This document shows positions 54,643 to 62,611 of a stretch of DNA of 64,000 nucleotides, one piece after another (position 1 is the stretch's first letter; each line of letters begins with the position of its first letter). The stretch is taken from NCBI GenBank assembly GCA_037190845.1, contig JBBCJI010000018.1, forward strand, positions 124,001-188,000, read 5' to 3'. Under the pieces are notes generated by a model, which was given only the letters and a program-made list of their open reading frames with translations, ran no database searches and was not told the origin of the DNA. Made by a program: the position numbers and the translations under genes. Source of the DNA: JBEBVQ01 sp037190845. GTDB lineage: Bacteria > Bacteroidota > Bacteroidia > Chitinophagales > Chitinophagaceae.

Positions 54643-56472
54643 ATGAGCGTCATTTACGGGTGCATGTATTTTGACGGGCGTCCCCTGTCCGGAGAAACAC
54701 TTAATCATATGAGAACACGGCTGCATCACTGGAATGCCGACGACCAGGGTACGTGGCAGAAAGACCATATGGGCATGGGGCACCTGATGCTGTACAATAC
54801 GCCCGAATCCCTGCATGAAAAACTGCCGCACTGCAATACGCACGCGGGGTTGACCATCACCGCTGACGCCCGCATTGATAACCGCGAAGAAATTATCCAC
54901 AGATTACAAATCAGGACGACACCTGCAGATGTGTTCCCCGACAGCATCCTGATCCTGATGCTGTACGAAAAATACGGTAGGGATTGTGTACGATACCTGA
55001 CCGGCGATTTCGCCTTTGCCATCTGGGATGAGCGCAATCAAACCCTGTTCTGCGCCCGGGATCCTATGGGTGTCAAACCGTTCTTCTATTACTATGACCA
55101 GCACGTATTCGCCTTTGCCTCCGAAAAAAAGGGACTCCTGGCTATTCCGGAAGTAAACAAGGACATTGACGAATCATTTCTGTATCAACTGCTGCTGTGG
55201 CCGGTAGACTATTCCGATACAGCGACCTTATATAGGCACATAAAAAGGCTGGCCCCGGCACACACGCTCACGGTTCATACCGATCGCCGGGAGTTCACCT
55301 CCCACCGGTACTGGACGCTGGATGTAGAAAAGACAATATACCACAAGCGAACGGAAGATTATATCGAAGAACTGCAGCATCATTTTGAAACCGCCGTACG
55401 ATGCCGGCTGCGCTCCCATTATCCAATCGGCGCCGAGCTAAGCGGAGGCCTCGACTCTTCCGCGATCACCGGTGTCGCCTGCGCTGCAGGCTATGCAGAC
55501 GATCTCTTCACCTTCTCCAACACAATCCCGGAAGATACCACTGATGAAAACCTCCTGGCATACAGTGAACGGGCATACATGGAAGATGTGATCCGCTACC
55601 ACGGGATCAAAAATGCCGTTTTCATCACCGGAAACATCTGGGAAAACCCGCTTGACGAAATTGACTTCTGTCTGGAGGTCGACGACGGACTGGAAGCATG
55701 GGACCCTCTGTGGCAGGCCCCGTCAAAAAAAGCGGCCTGGGAGCGCCATGTAAGAACCCTGCTGTCAGGATTTCCCGGAGATCAGTTAGTCACTAATAAT
55801 GGTTGGCATGCCTACCTGATGGACCGGGAAAACAGCAGTAGTATACGGTATTTCCTTGGCAGCAAAGGATATAAAGACCTGAACAGAAGGCTATGGTCGC
55901 TGGTGCCCCGGTGGATGGAATACGGCTATCGCAAGACCCGGAACCTGTACCATCATTTTATGCCAAAAAACCACGAGCCTTTCGTCATCCCCCTGGCTTA
56001 CCGCCTCAGGCATGGGGATGAGCAATGGTCACATCCGTATTTCCGGGAACGGTTCGTCAGCTACCGGCATTTTCTGAGGGCAGCCCTGATTAAACCGCGC
56101 GTGGGCCTCCGCCTGGAGGCCGAAACCCGGCACGGCCTCTATTTTAAACTTGAGCCACGCTTCCCGATGGCAGACATCCGCCTGACGCAATATTATCTCT
56201 CCATGCCCGACGAGCTGAAGGTTAACGGTACCATCAGCAGGGAAACATTTCGGAAAGCTGTACGCCCTTATCTGCCGGAAACGGTGTTCCTGCGCGACTC
56301 AAAATCGGGCAATGTTGCCCCCTTTAAGTTTAACGCAGAAGTAAACAAAAAGCATCAGGACATAGCAAATGAAATAGCTTTAAAAGTTAGGAATAAAATA
56401 GTTAAGAAACTAAATAAAAATACATACATATCTTCGGCTTACCTTAGAGTTATAAGATGGATTGAAAAATGA
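54643..56472 (+). CDS. lasso peptide cyclase 1 (asparagine-synthetase-like, class C)
   Basis: 609 residues. The N-terminal class II glutaminase-type fold (VIYGCMYFDGRPLSG; GDFAFAIWDERNQTLFCARDPMGVKPFFYY) lacks the Cys2 nucleophile, since the chain begins MSVIY, the state found in lasso C proteins. The C-terminal synthetase domain has the PP-loop ELSGGLDSSAITG. Family knowledge: C proteins adenylate an Asp/Glu side chain of the core and close a macrolactam with the N-terminus. The paired precursor starts 49 bp downstream. Confidence 0.9.
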   Translation: MSVIYGCMYFDGRPLSGETLNHMRTRLHHWNADDQGTWQKDHMGMGHLMLYNTPESLHEKLPHCNTHAGLTITADARIDNREEIIHRLQIRTTPADVFPDSILILMLYEKYGRDCVRYLTGDFAFAIWDERNQTLFCARDPMGVKPFFYYYDQHVFAFASEKKGLLAIPEVNKDIDESFLYQLLLWPVDYSDTATLYRHIKRLAPAHTLTVHTDRREFTSHRYWTLDVEKTIYHKRTEDYIEELQHHFETAVRCRLRSHYPIGAELSGGLDSSAITGVACAAGYADDLFTFSNTIPEDTTDENLLAYSERAYMEDVIRYHGIKNAVFITGNIWENPLDEIDFCLEVDDGLEAWDPLWQAPSKKAAWERHVRTLLSGFPGDQLVTNNGWHAYLMDRENSSSIRYFLGSKGYKDLNRRLWSLVPRWMEYGYRKTRNLYHHFMPKNHEPFVIPLAYRLRHGDEQWSHPYFRERFVSYRHFLRAALIKPRVGLRLEAETRHGLYFKLEPRFPMADIRLTQYYLSMPDELKVNGTISRETFRKAVRPYLPETVFLRDSKSGNVAPFKFNAEVNKKHQDIANEIALKVRNKIVKKLNKNTYISSAYLRVIRWIEK

Positions 56473-56493
56473 ATTTTTTCAGAAAAACGATCG

Positions 56494-56513
56494 TTTTATC
56501 ATTGCTGATAAAA
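56494..56513 (+). promoter_or_regulatory. 8-bp hairpin in the leader of precursor 1
   Basis: TTTTATCA, loop TTGC, TGATAAAA, perfect, 9 bp before ATG 56522, between cyclase 1 and precursor 1. It may affect processing or translation. Confidence 0.4.
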
Positions 56514-56521
56514 TTTCATTT

Positions 56522-56671
56522 ATGAATAATATAGAAAATACCGTCCCTACAGACTGTAAAAAAATCTGGACAAAGCCTGAAATCACAGTATTGGATATAG
56601 AAAGCGGCACTGTAGCAGGCCCGGAAGGACTCATGACACCCTCAGGAGCATTCGTCGGCGTAGATTCATGA
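56522..56671 (+). CDS. lasso-type precursor peptide 1
   Basis: 49 residues. The leader carries the RRE-binding pattern of lasso precursors, W16-x-x-P19-x-I21 (KKIWTKPEITVLDIESGT). With the usual rule (Thr at -2, here Thr30) the core would be AGPEGLMTPSGAFVGVDS (32-49). It then has Glu at position 4 only and none at 7-9, where the ring acid normally is. If the core starts at Gly29, Glu35 is position 7. The C-terminus is Asp-Ser. TTG 56462 is in frame upstream but ATG 56522 is preferred. Confidence 0.8.
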   Translation: MNNIENTVPTDCKKIWTKPEITVLDIESGTVAGPEGLMTPSGAFVGVDS

Positions 56672-56821
56672 CACTATTTTACCGATACCAGCCAGCATTG
56701 TAGCACATAATAATCCCTGCGGTGATCCTGATGCCATCCTTCATTCCGTTACGCGGCATTATCTATGGCAGGTTGCCCTGCTGCCTGATAATTAAATAAA
56801 TTATGATAGCGATTACTTCAT
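56672..56821. other. intergenic stretch after precursor 1
   Basis: 150 bp with a weak GGCAG...CTGCC hairpin near 56769-56787 and no ORF with coding character. No clear terminator. Confidence 0.4.
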
Positions 56822-57153
56822 AACCTGAGTTCGGGATAAAAATACACCCCTCTCTATCTCCCCTCGAAAGGGAGACGATCAGTGCGTTCCGCTTTTCCTG
56901 CATAGTGTTTGGCAAGGACAGTATCTGCCATTGTTGATCGGCAGTCAACTGTGTATAGGTAATGATCAGCCACTGTAAATGATGGATTTGTACGATTGTG
57001 TAATGTTACTTCCGGGGAGGGAATAACGTGGTCGTCTCCCTTTCGAGGGGAGAACGTGAGGGGTGTCTGACCATTTAGTGTACGGAAAAATAGGATTGTC
57101 TCTCTTCGAACAATATGCAAATATGTATGGTATGCTTATCCCGAAATCAGGTT
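56822..57153. repeat. AACCTGA...TCAGGTT element, copy B (332 bp)
   Basis: Left end AACCTGAGTTCGGGATAA; right end TTATCCCGAAATCAGGTT, its near-complement. Inside, TCTCCCCTCGAAAGGGAGAC on the left faces GTCTCCCTTTCGAGGGGAGA on the right, then ACGTGAGGGGTGTC. The ends and the GGGGAGAACGTGAGGGGTGT block match copy A at 22030. No transposase, so it is a non-autonomous palindromic element. Confidence 0.7.
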
Positions 57154-57168
57154 AGTAGACAGATTCAT

Positions 57169-57248
57169 ATTCAGTACGGTTAACGGACGTGACCAGCCAA
57201 TAGCCATTTTGTTCATGGCGGCCTTGAGCCGCCATCTCATTCAGTACG
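57169..57248. repeat. ATTCAGTACG direct repeats around a hairpin
   Basis: ATTCAGTACG occurs at 57169-57178 and 57239-57248. Between them ATGGCGGC (near 57214) pairs with GCCGCCAT. It may be a small insertion with target repeats or a regulatory site of the B1-B2-C2 operon. The rest of the stretch to 57450 (~200 bp) is AT-rich and must contain that operon's promoter, though no consensus box stands out. Confidence 0.4.
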
Positions 57249-57450
57249 TGGGTCTATAATTGCAGGATTTTCTCTGATGCACACGAAAACCTCGCAATTT
57301 TTCTCGTCCAATATTTTAATTATATAACTGACAGGCAATTCATTAATAGTTCTTAAGGGTCGACTAAATAGACTCCAGTTAATGAGTAAATGTGGTCATT
57401 AGCCGAATATGTATCTGCTTAAATTAAACAGAACGTATTAATTTTACGGC

Positions 57451-57744
57451 ATGACCACCACTATAACCAATGAAATCCGGGACAGGAAATATGTACAATC
57501 CCCACAGGTCGTCTCCTCAAAGCTCGGGGAGGATATCGTAGTAATGAATCCCGAAACCGGTAAATATCTTGCCTTGAACCCGGTTGCCGCCGTAATCTTT
57601 GAAACCTTTGCCCAGCCGCATACGCCGGCAGAAGTGATAGAGCGTCTGATGCAACAGTTTAATGTGGATGAGCACCAATGTACCGCAGAGAGCATCGCGT
57701 GCATTCGTGATATGCTGGACCGGGAACTGCTCAAAGAGGCCTGA
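57451..57744 (+). CDS. lasso RRE protein (PqqD-like, B1)
   Basis: 97 residues. The PqqD fold is visible: VVMNPETGKYLALNPVAAVIFETFAQPHTPAEVIERLMQQFNVDEHQC, with the Bacteroidota-type LNPVAAVIFE motif. Its job is to bind the leader (W-x-x-P) and deliver it to the peptidase. Five bases separate it from B2. It is the only RRE for two precursors. Confidence 0.92.
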   Translation: MTTTITNEIRDRKYVQSPQVVSSKLGEDIVVMNPETGKYLALNPVAAVIFETFAQPHTPAEVIERLMQQFNVDEHQCTAESIACIRDMLDRELLKEA

Positions 57745-57749
57745 TCCGT

Positions 57750-58193
57750 ATGAAAAAAATAGCGCTGTTCTGGAAACTGCCATCTGCAGGTAAAAGAATA
57801 TTCCTGGAGGTTTTGATCTCCTCGTTATACACCGCTTATCTGCTGCGTAACGACAAGCATCAGCAAAAGATAACGGACATTATGAACCGGTCGCCGTTTA
57901 AAGGCGATACAGACCGGCAACCGGAATTCCGCCGGCGAAAAATCATACAATTCGTCAGCAGCGCTATACAAACCATCGCCAAATACACACCCTGGCGCAA
58001 TGTCTGTTACCACCAGGCGCTCCAGGCCAAGCTGCTGCTGAACCGGCGCGGCATCCCGACCAAAGTATATATCGGCTTTAAAAAGAATGACCGGGGAGCG
58101 ATTGAAGGACATGCCTGGACCAAATACCAGGATAAAATAATAACCGGATTTTGTAACACGGACGAATACATCGTCCTCTCTGAATTTCAATAG
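57750..58193 (+). CDS. lasso leader peptidase (transglutaminase-like, B2)
   Basis: 147 residues. The catalytic Cys is in TPWRNVCYHQALQAKLLLNRRGI and the catalytic His in IEGHAWTKYQ, the transglutaminase-like pattern of lasso B2 proteins. It cleaves the precursor between leader and core. It is two bases upstream of cyclase 2, one tight operon with B1. Confidence 0.92.
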   Translation: MKKIALFWKLPSAGKRIFLEVLISSLYTAYLLRNDKHQQKITDIMNRSPFKGDTDRQPEFRRRKIIQFVSSAIQTIAKYTPWRNVCYHQALQAKLLLNRRGIPTKVYIGFKKNDRGAIEGHAWTKYQDKIITGFCNTDEYIVLSEFQ

Positions 58194-58195
58194 CT

Positions 58196-60052
58196 ATGGG
58201 ACAGATCTTCGGGGCGATCGCGCTTACGCCCGGTCTTGAGCCGGGTAAAGAGCTGAAGAAAATGGAAGACTACCTCAGCTTCTGGCAGGCGGACGCACAA
58301 AGCCGTTATGCAGACGAACACGCGGCTATAGGCAACCGGCTCCTTTTTAACACACCGGAATCACACCTGGAACAATTGCCGCTGATCTGCCCGCAGCAAC
58401 GGTATGTGCTCTCCTGTGTCGCCCGGCTGGATAACCGCGAAGAGTTGGCCCCTCTGCTGGGCTATGCTCCAGATACGATAGACCAGATACCCGACGGCCG
58501 GTTCATCCTCGACGCGTTTATAAAATGGCAGGAATCATGTGTACAGCATCTTATCGGTGACTTTGCCATCGCCGTATGGGACAAGGCGGAGCAAAAGCTC
58601 TTTCTCGCCAGGGACCCCATCGGCGTAAAGCCGCTGTTCTATACGCAGACAGAGCATTACTTCCTTTTTGCTTCAGATATGAATGCTTTTAAAGCGCATA
58701 TCCAGCCTGTGGCAGATTTGAATGAAGATTACCTGGCCCATGCGCTGGCCAACCAGCCTAATCCCATTCCCGCCACCTGCTACACCAATGTTAGCCGGCT
58801 GATACCGGCACAATACTATGTACTGGAAAACGGGAGGCTAAGCGCCACCACATACTGGGAGCTGAAAATCCGAACCTACCCGGAGCTGAAGACCGAAACA
58901 GATTATTACAACCGGTTCCGGGAGCTGCTGCACGAGGCCGTACGCTGCCGCCTGCGGACAACCGGCAATATTGGCTGCGAGCTGAGCGGCGGCCTCGACT
59001 CTTCCGCTATTACCGTACTGGCAGCCCGCCTGCTGGGGGAAGACGTTTCCCGCCTGCATACGCTCTCCTATGTTATGCCCGAAGAAGCCAAAGCTTACGA
59101 CGACAATTGGGTGGATGAAGAGCCGGAGCAGGAAGCAACGATAGCTGCCGCAAATATCCCCCGGAGAAATGTACATAAGCTGACCCATGCCTGGTTCGAT
59201 AATCCTTTCGACGAGTTGGATTACGCTACGGAAGTAAGCGGGGGTATCTCCGATACAGACAGCTACTGGACCGAAGCCCTCCGCCGGAAGGCCCACGGAC
59301 AACAGGTCCGGGTTATCTTAAGCGGCTTCCCCGGTGATGAGCTGGTATCAGCTTCGGGCGGAGCTTGGTTTTTCGATCTGGTTGCCAGGAAAGAATACAG
59401 GCAGGTTTGGTCGCTGATCCGGAAGAAACCTATGGAGCGGTTGAAAGGGCTGGCGTCCTTTTTCTTCAAAAAATATATACACTACTCCGAACCTAAAGAC
59501 CGGGTCATCCAACAGCAAAAGACGGATTTTTTATCACCTGTGTACAAAAGAAAATACTTCCACACCACGTGGTTACAGACATTTCAGCCCGACCAGCGGA
59601 TATTCCGGAAAGAGCGCATAACCCGGCCCCATACCTGTCTCCGCATGGAGAGCGAAGGGCTTTATGCATTACGGAATCAGATAGAAACTCGCTACCCGCT
59701 TGCGGATGTACGGTTGATAGAGTTTGTGTATAATATTCCCCCCATTTTCTATAAAGATGCCACACAATCACGGCATTTCTTCCGCAAAGCCACAGAAGGT
59801 ATCCTGCCAGATAAGGTAAGGCTTAGGCAGAATAAAAAGGGAGCGCCGCTGATTTTTGGCCGCCTTAAACATTATAAACACCAGAAAGTATTACTCGCCC
59901 ATTATCAGCCTGCAGGACCGTATCCGGATATGATCCACATGGAGAAACTGCTCAAAACGGTACAAGATAATCTCAACAGTAAAAAGGGGGATGCCCCGAG
60001 AGCGATACGGTTTGTTTTCTGGCTGATGCGGCTTTCGGAACACAACATCTGA
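58196..60052 (+). CDS. lasso peptide cyclase 2 (asparagine-synthetase-like, class C)
   Basis: 618 residues. Same layout as cyclase 1: no Cys2 nucleophile (starts MGQIFGAIAL), then HLIGDFAIAVWDKAEQKLFLARDPIGVKPLFY and the PP-loop ELSGGLDSSAITVLAARLLG. Residue-level similarity to cyclase 1 is clear but moderate, so the pair are diverged paralogues. It directly follows B2 and precedes precursor 2 by ~230 bp. Confidence 0.92.
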   Translation: MGQIFGAIALTPGLEPGKELKKMEDYLSFWQADAQSRYADEHAAIGNRLLFNTPESHLEQLPLICPQQRYVLSCVARLDNREELAPLLGYAPDTIDQIPDGRFILDAFIKWQESCVQHLIGDFAIAVWDKAEQKLFLARDPIGVKPLFYTQTEHYFLFASDMNAFKAHIQPVADLNEDYLAHALANQPNPIPATCYTNVSRLIPAQYYVLENGRLSATTYWELKIRTYPELKTETDYYNRFRELLHEAVRCRLRTTGNIGCELSGGLDSSAITVLAARLLGEDVSRLHTLSYVMPEEAKAYDDNWVDEEPEQEATIAAANIPRRNVHKLTHAWFDNPFDELDYATEVSGGISDTDSYWTEALRRKAHGQQVRVILSGFPGDELVSASGGAWFFDLVARKEYRQVWSLIRKKPMERLKGLASFFFKKYIHYSEPKDRVIQQQKTDFLSPVYKRKYFHTTWLQTFQPDQRIFRKERITRPHTCLRMESEGLYALRNQIETRYPLADVRLIEFVYNIPPIFYKDATQSRHFFRKATEGILPDKVRLRQNKKGAPLIFGRLKHYKHQKVLLAHYQPAGPYPDMIHMEKLLKTVQDNLNSKKGDAPRAIRFVFWLMRLSEHNI

Positions 60053-60248
60053 ACGTGCAGGAAAAACTGTAACACAAACTTCATCATTCCGATCCAAGGC
60101 CTTTTTATAATCTAACCCAGAAATATAAGGCAGTCATTATCAGGGATACTTTTAAGGATTCCCATCTCCCGAGCAACGGTGACAAACAAGATTTTCTAAA
60201 AATTTTCACCTGGCATGATTTTTGATTTTTTCATCAAATCATTTTTTA

Positions 60249-60256
60249 TATCTTTA
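60249..60256 (+). promoter_or_regulatory. possible -7 box of precursor 2
   Basis: TATCTTTA, one mismatch from TAnnTTTG, 23 bp before ATG 60280. A separate promoter would allow precursor transcription apart from the biosynthetic operon. Low certainty. Confidence 0.4.
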
Positions 60257-60279
60257 CACAAATTTTTTAAAAAATCATT

Positions 60280-60417
60280 ATGGAAATGAATAGCACGCAA
60301 AAAAATGAAGTCAGCATTATGTCTTTGAATACTTGGCAAGCCCCCCAAGTACAAGAAATTGAAATCGCCGGCGGCGGCCCGGTTCTAACAGTAGAAGACG
60401 CAACATATGACAGCTAA
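60280..60417 (+). CDS. lasso-type precursor peptide 2
   Basis: 45 residues, too short for a standard ORF scan. The leader has W19-x-x-P22-x-V24 (NTWQAPQVQEIEIA), the RRE pattern. The likely core lies within GGGPVLTVEDATYDS (31-45). Depending on which Gly is residue 1, Glu39 falls at position 9, 8 or 7 and Asp40 at 10, 9 or 8, so a lasso ring acid is available. The tail ends Thr-Tyr-Asp-Ser, giving a Tyr for sulfation and a C-terminal Ser like that phosphorylated in paeninodin. Terminator at 60579. Confidence 0.85.
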   Translation: MEMNSTQKNEVSIMSLNTWQAPQVQEIEIAGGGPVLTVEDATYDS

Positions 60418-60578
60418 TGCATTAAACATATAGCATCATACAACACCGGACTCGTTGCCACGAGGAAGGTGATGATGATCTTTAGTATTCCTGCGATGGT
60501 TATTCTTCAGGTGTTACCCACTGACCTGTATAGGAATAAACCAATAAAATTATTTTTACGTACATATTGTTATCTATG
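60418..60578. other. intergenic stretch downstream of precursor 2
   Basis: Contains short complementary segments (TATTCCT/AGGAATA, CAGGT/ACCTG). A 35-codon ATG frame at 60472-60579 is preceded by GAGGAAGG, but without coding signals beyond that it is not called as a gene. Confidence 0.35.
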
Positions 60579-60608
60579 AATACCGGCTACAAAATGGCCG
60601 GTATTTTT
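60579..60608 (+). terminator. terminator after precursor 2
   Basis: AATACCGGC (60579-60587), loop, GCCGGTATT (60597-60605), then TTTAT. Typical rho-independent signal. Confidence 0.85.
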
Positions 60609-60718
60609 ATATAACGGCAAACACAACTGTTGGAACAAACAGTATATCACATTTATGGTTTATAGTTTTTTCCGGTGACAGAACCTGACATGCCATGTTC
60701 ACCCCACTCACAAACCTG

Positions 60719-61558
60719 CTACGGGATATAACCCCTCTCTTTCATCATGATTTCATGATACTTTCTTATGACATCTGCCTGCTCCGGTGCAAGTACCTGC
60801 TTCCAGCTACCCGTAATACCGGCATTGAAAAAACGGGGACTTTTGGGCATTTTCTCCCGAAATCCCTTTTCGTCTTCCTGCCGGCGTAGCGCATCAAAGC
60901 TGCTGGCTGTAATAGCGGCCTGTATTTCTTCATCCGTATGGTACAGGCCAATCTTCCGTATCACGTCTTTAAATACGTTGAAGGTATCTGCCAGCATATC
61001 TTCATACCGCAGCATATATACCGGAAACTGCGGTCGCCGAAGCCAGCTTTCCACATGGCAGCTCCAGTCGAGCAGCGGCTGCGGAAACTGGTTGGCTGCG
61101 GGGGCATTAGACAACGTCCCGTGCGGATTGTTGATATATTTATCAATGGTCTTCGCAACGGGCTGATTATTGTGATTGGCAAAGGAAACGGCTACATCCA
61201 GCGGATTGCGGACAAAATACACAGCGCAATGTGTCACGTCTTCGGGGATCAGCGGTATGCCGGCATCATCGCAGGCAAATGCATCGTGAATCTTTACAAA
61301 CATTTTCTTTTCATGCTGCTCAGAACGGTACCGGTACACCGACCGTTTTAGCCTCTGTATTTCCCCCGCAGTCAGCTCATCGGCGTCCATATCACACACC
61401 GATTCAAAAATTTCTTTCGAAGAAAAAATACCGGAAGTCCCCATCTTGTTGATATCCACTTCGCCGCCGTTCTGCAGGGCAGTAAGGAATGCCCGAAACC
61501 AGGTATTACCCGATTTCGGATAAGATGCCAGCCATACAATATTCTTTTTCCCGCTCAT
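60719..61558 (-). CDS. PAPS-dependent sulfotransferase
   Basis: 279 residues. 5'-phosphosulfate loop WLASYPKSGNTWFRAFL near the N-terminus; 3'-phosphate motif YFVRNPLDVAVSFANH; the C-terminal loop GFREKMPKSPRFFNAGITGSWKQVL. These fit the cytosolic PAPS sulfotransferase fold. Substrate is not known; position between precursor 2 and the APS kinase suggests peptide sulfation. It lies 11 bp downstream of the HPr-kinase-like gene, same operon. Confidence 0.9.
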   Translation of the reverse strand: MSGKKNIVWLASYPKSGNTWFRAFLTALQNGGEVDINKMGTSGIFSSKEIFESVCDMDADELTAGEIQRLKRSVYRYRSEQHEKKMFVKIHDAFACDDAGIPLIPEDVTHCAVYFVRNPLDVAVSFANHNNQPVAKTIDKYINNPHGTLSNAPAANQFPQPLLDWSCHVESWLRRPQFPVYMLRYEDMLADTFNVFKDVIRKIGLYHTDEEIQAAITASSFDALRRQEDEKGFREKMPKSPRFFNAGITGSWKQVLAPEQADVIRKYHEIMMKERGYIP

Positions 61559-61569
61559 TAATGGTGTTC

Positions 61570-62583
61570 TTATGCTTCTTGCCCGGGCGCAATAACCTGA
61601 TGGATCGCCCCGGCAAACGTACGGATGGTATCTTGCTGTACCGGACGCTTCGCCAGATAAACGGGTATATTATTGGCAAGCGCTCCCACATGCCTGAAGT
61701 GAGCGATCCCCTTCCCCATACCTTCTACCCAATGGCGGCGATACACATTTTTCTCTACCGCCCTGAATGCATCAAGCGCTGAGAGCTTTTCTATGCTGAT
61801 TTCCTTTCCTGCCTTGTCTGCCTCCAATATAATAATACCCTTCACCTTTAGCGGACTCGTATCAAATGCATGATGAAAATTGACACCATACTTATCAATA
61901 TCCGGGCGCAGCTTTCTTTGTGCCTGCGGTGCATCTGCCTCAAACTTCTTAATGGTTTCTCCCCACAGCTTCATCACCGGATAGGAAGCCGTAGCATAAA
62001 ATGCAGTTTCAGCGCCCTCTTGCTCATCCGGCTGCAACACGCAGACATCATCGGTAAACGGGCGGCAGCCCATTTGCGTCAGCATATACAGCAACGTGGA
62101 TTTGCCGGTGCGGGAAGGAGCTGTAAACAGGTAAACATCGCCGGAAGCAGTTATTACTCCTGAGGCATGCAACGGGATGAGGTCCCGCTGATAGAGCAAA
62201 GCGCCGAGCGCATTGCTCAGGAAGAACAAACGTACCTCCTCCTCACTTCCACCTAACAGCTCTATCACGATCTCCCGGCCTTCTTTCACATAATACAGGG
62301 CAATACCCGGCTTCAGGAACCAGAATTCCGTAGCATTATACGCAGAGAAAGGCTTTTGCGTACCGGTTATGGATTCCTTCGCCGGCGCTTTGCCGAGGCG
62401 GATAGAAACATCGGATGAAATACCTGCCGGACTATCCGGCATAAACAGCTCAGGGAAAACTATTTCACTCGACAGGATCAGCCCGAAGGCTTGGTAGATA
62501 AATGGCGCAGGGGAATTTACTAATGTCATTTCGGGGTCAATATTACGCAAGAAAATTGTACTTTTCGTCCCCGGAATATGCAT
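61570..62583 (-). CDS. HPr-kinase-like protein of lasso clusters
   Basis: 337 residues. The C-terminal half has LHASGVITASGDVYLFTAPSRTGKSTLLYMLTQMGCRPFTDD: the LHASGV lead-in and P-loop APSRTGKST of the HprK-like family. This family includes PadeK, which phosphorylates the C-terminal Ser of the lasso peptide paeninodin. The N-terminal ~110 residues have no clear HPr-kinase regulatory domain. It reads first in the minus operon with the sulfotransferase. MTLVNSP at codon 19 is an alternative start. Confidence 0.85.
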   Translation of the reverse strand: MHIPGTKSTIFLRNIDPEMTLVNSPAPFIYQAFGLILSSEIVFPELFMPDSPAGISSDVSIRLGKAPAKESITGTQKPFSAYNATEFWFLKPGIALYYVKEGREIVIELLGGSEEEVRLFFLSNALGALLYQRDLIPLHASGVITASGDVYLFTAPSRTGKSTLLYMLTQMGCRPFTDDVCVLQPDEQEGAETAFYATASYPVMKLWGETIKKFEADAPQAQRKLRPDIDKYGVNFHHAFDTSPLKVKGIIILEADKAGKEISIEKLSALDAFRAVEKNVYRRHWVEGMGKGIAHFRHVGALANNIPVYLAKRPVQQDTIRTFAGAIHQVIAPGQEA

Positions 62584-62611
62584 TCTTTAATAAAAAATCA
62601 TCGTGCCGCAA

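Noticed and set aside
54643..60052. Genuine asparagine synthetase (AsnB) for the two cyclase genes
   Set aside because: The catalytic N-terminal Cys of AsnB is missing and the genes sit with B1, B2 and precursors.
60472..60579. 35-codon ORF with GAGGAAGG upstream, downstream of precursor 2
   Set aside because: No leader motif or known family and it runs into the terminator; it could be real but the support is too weak to call.
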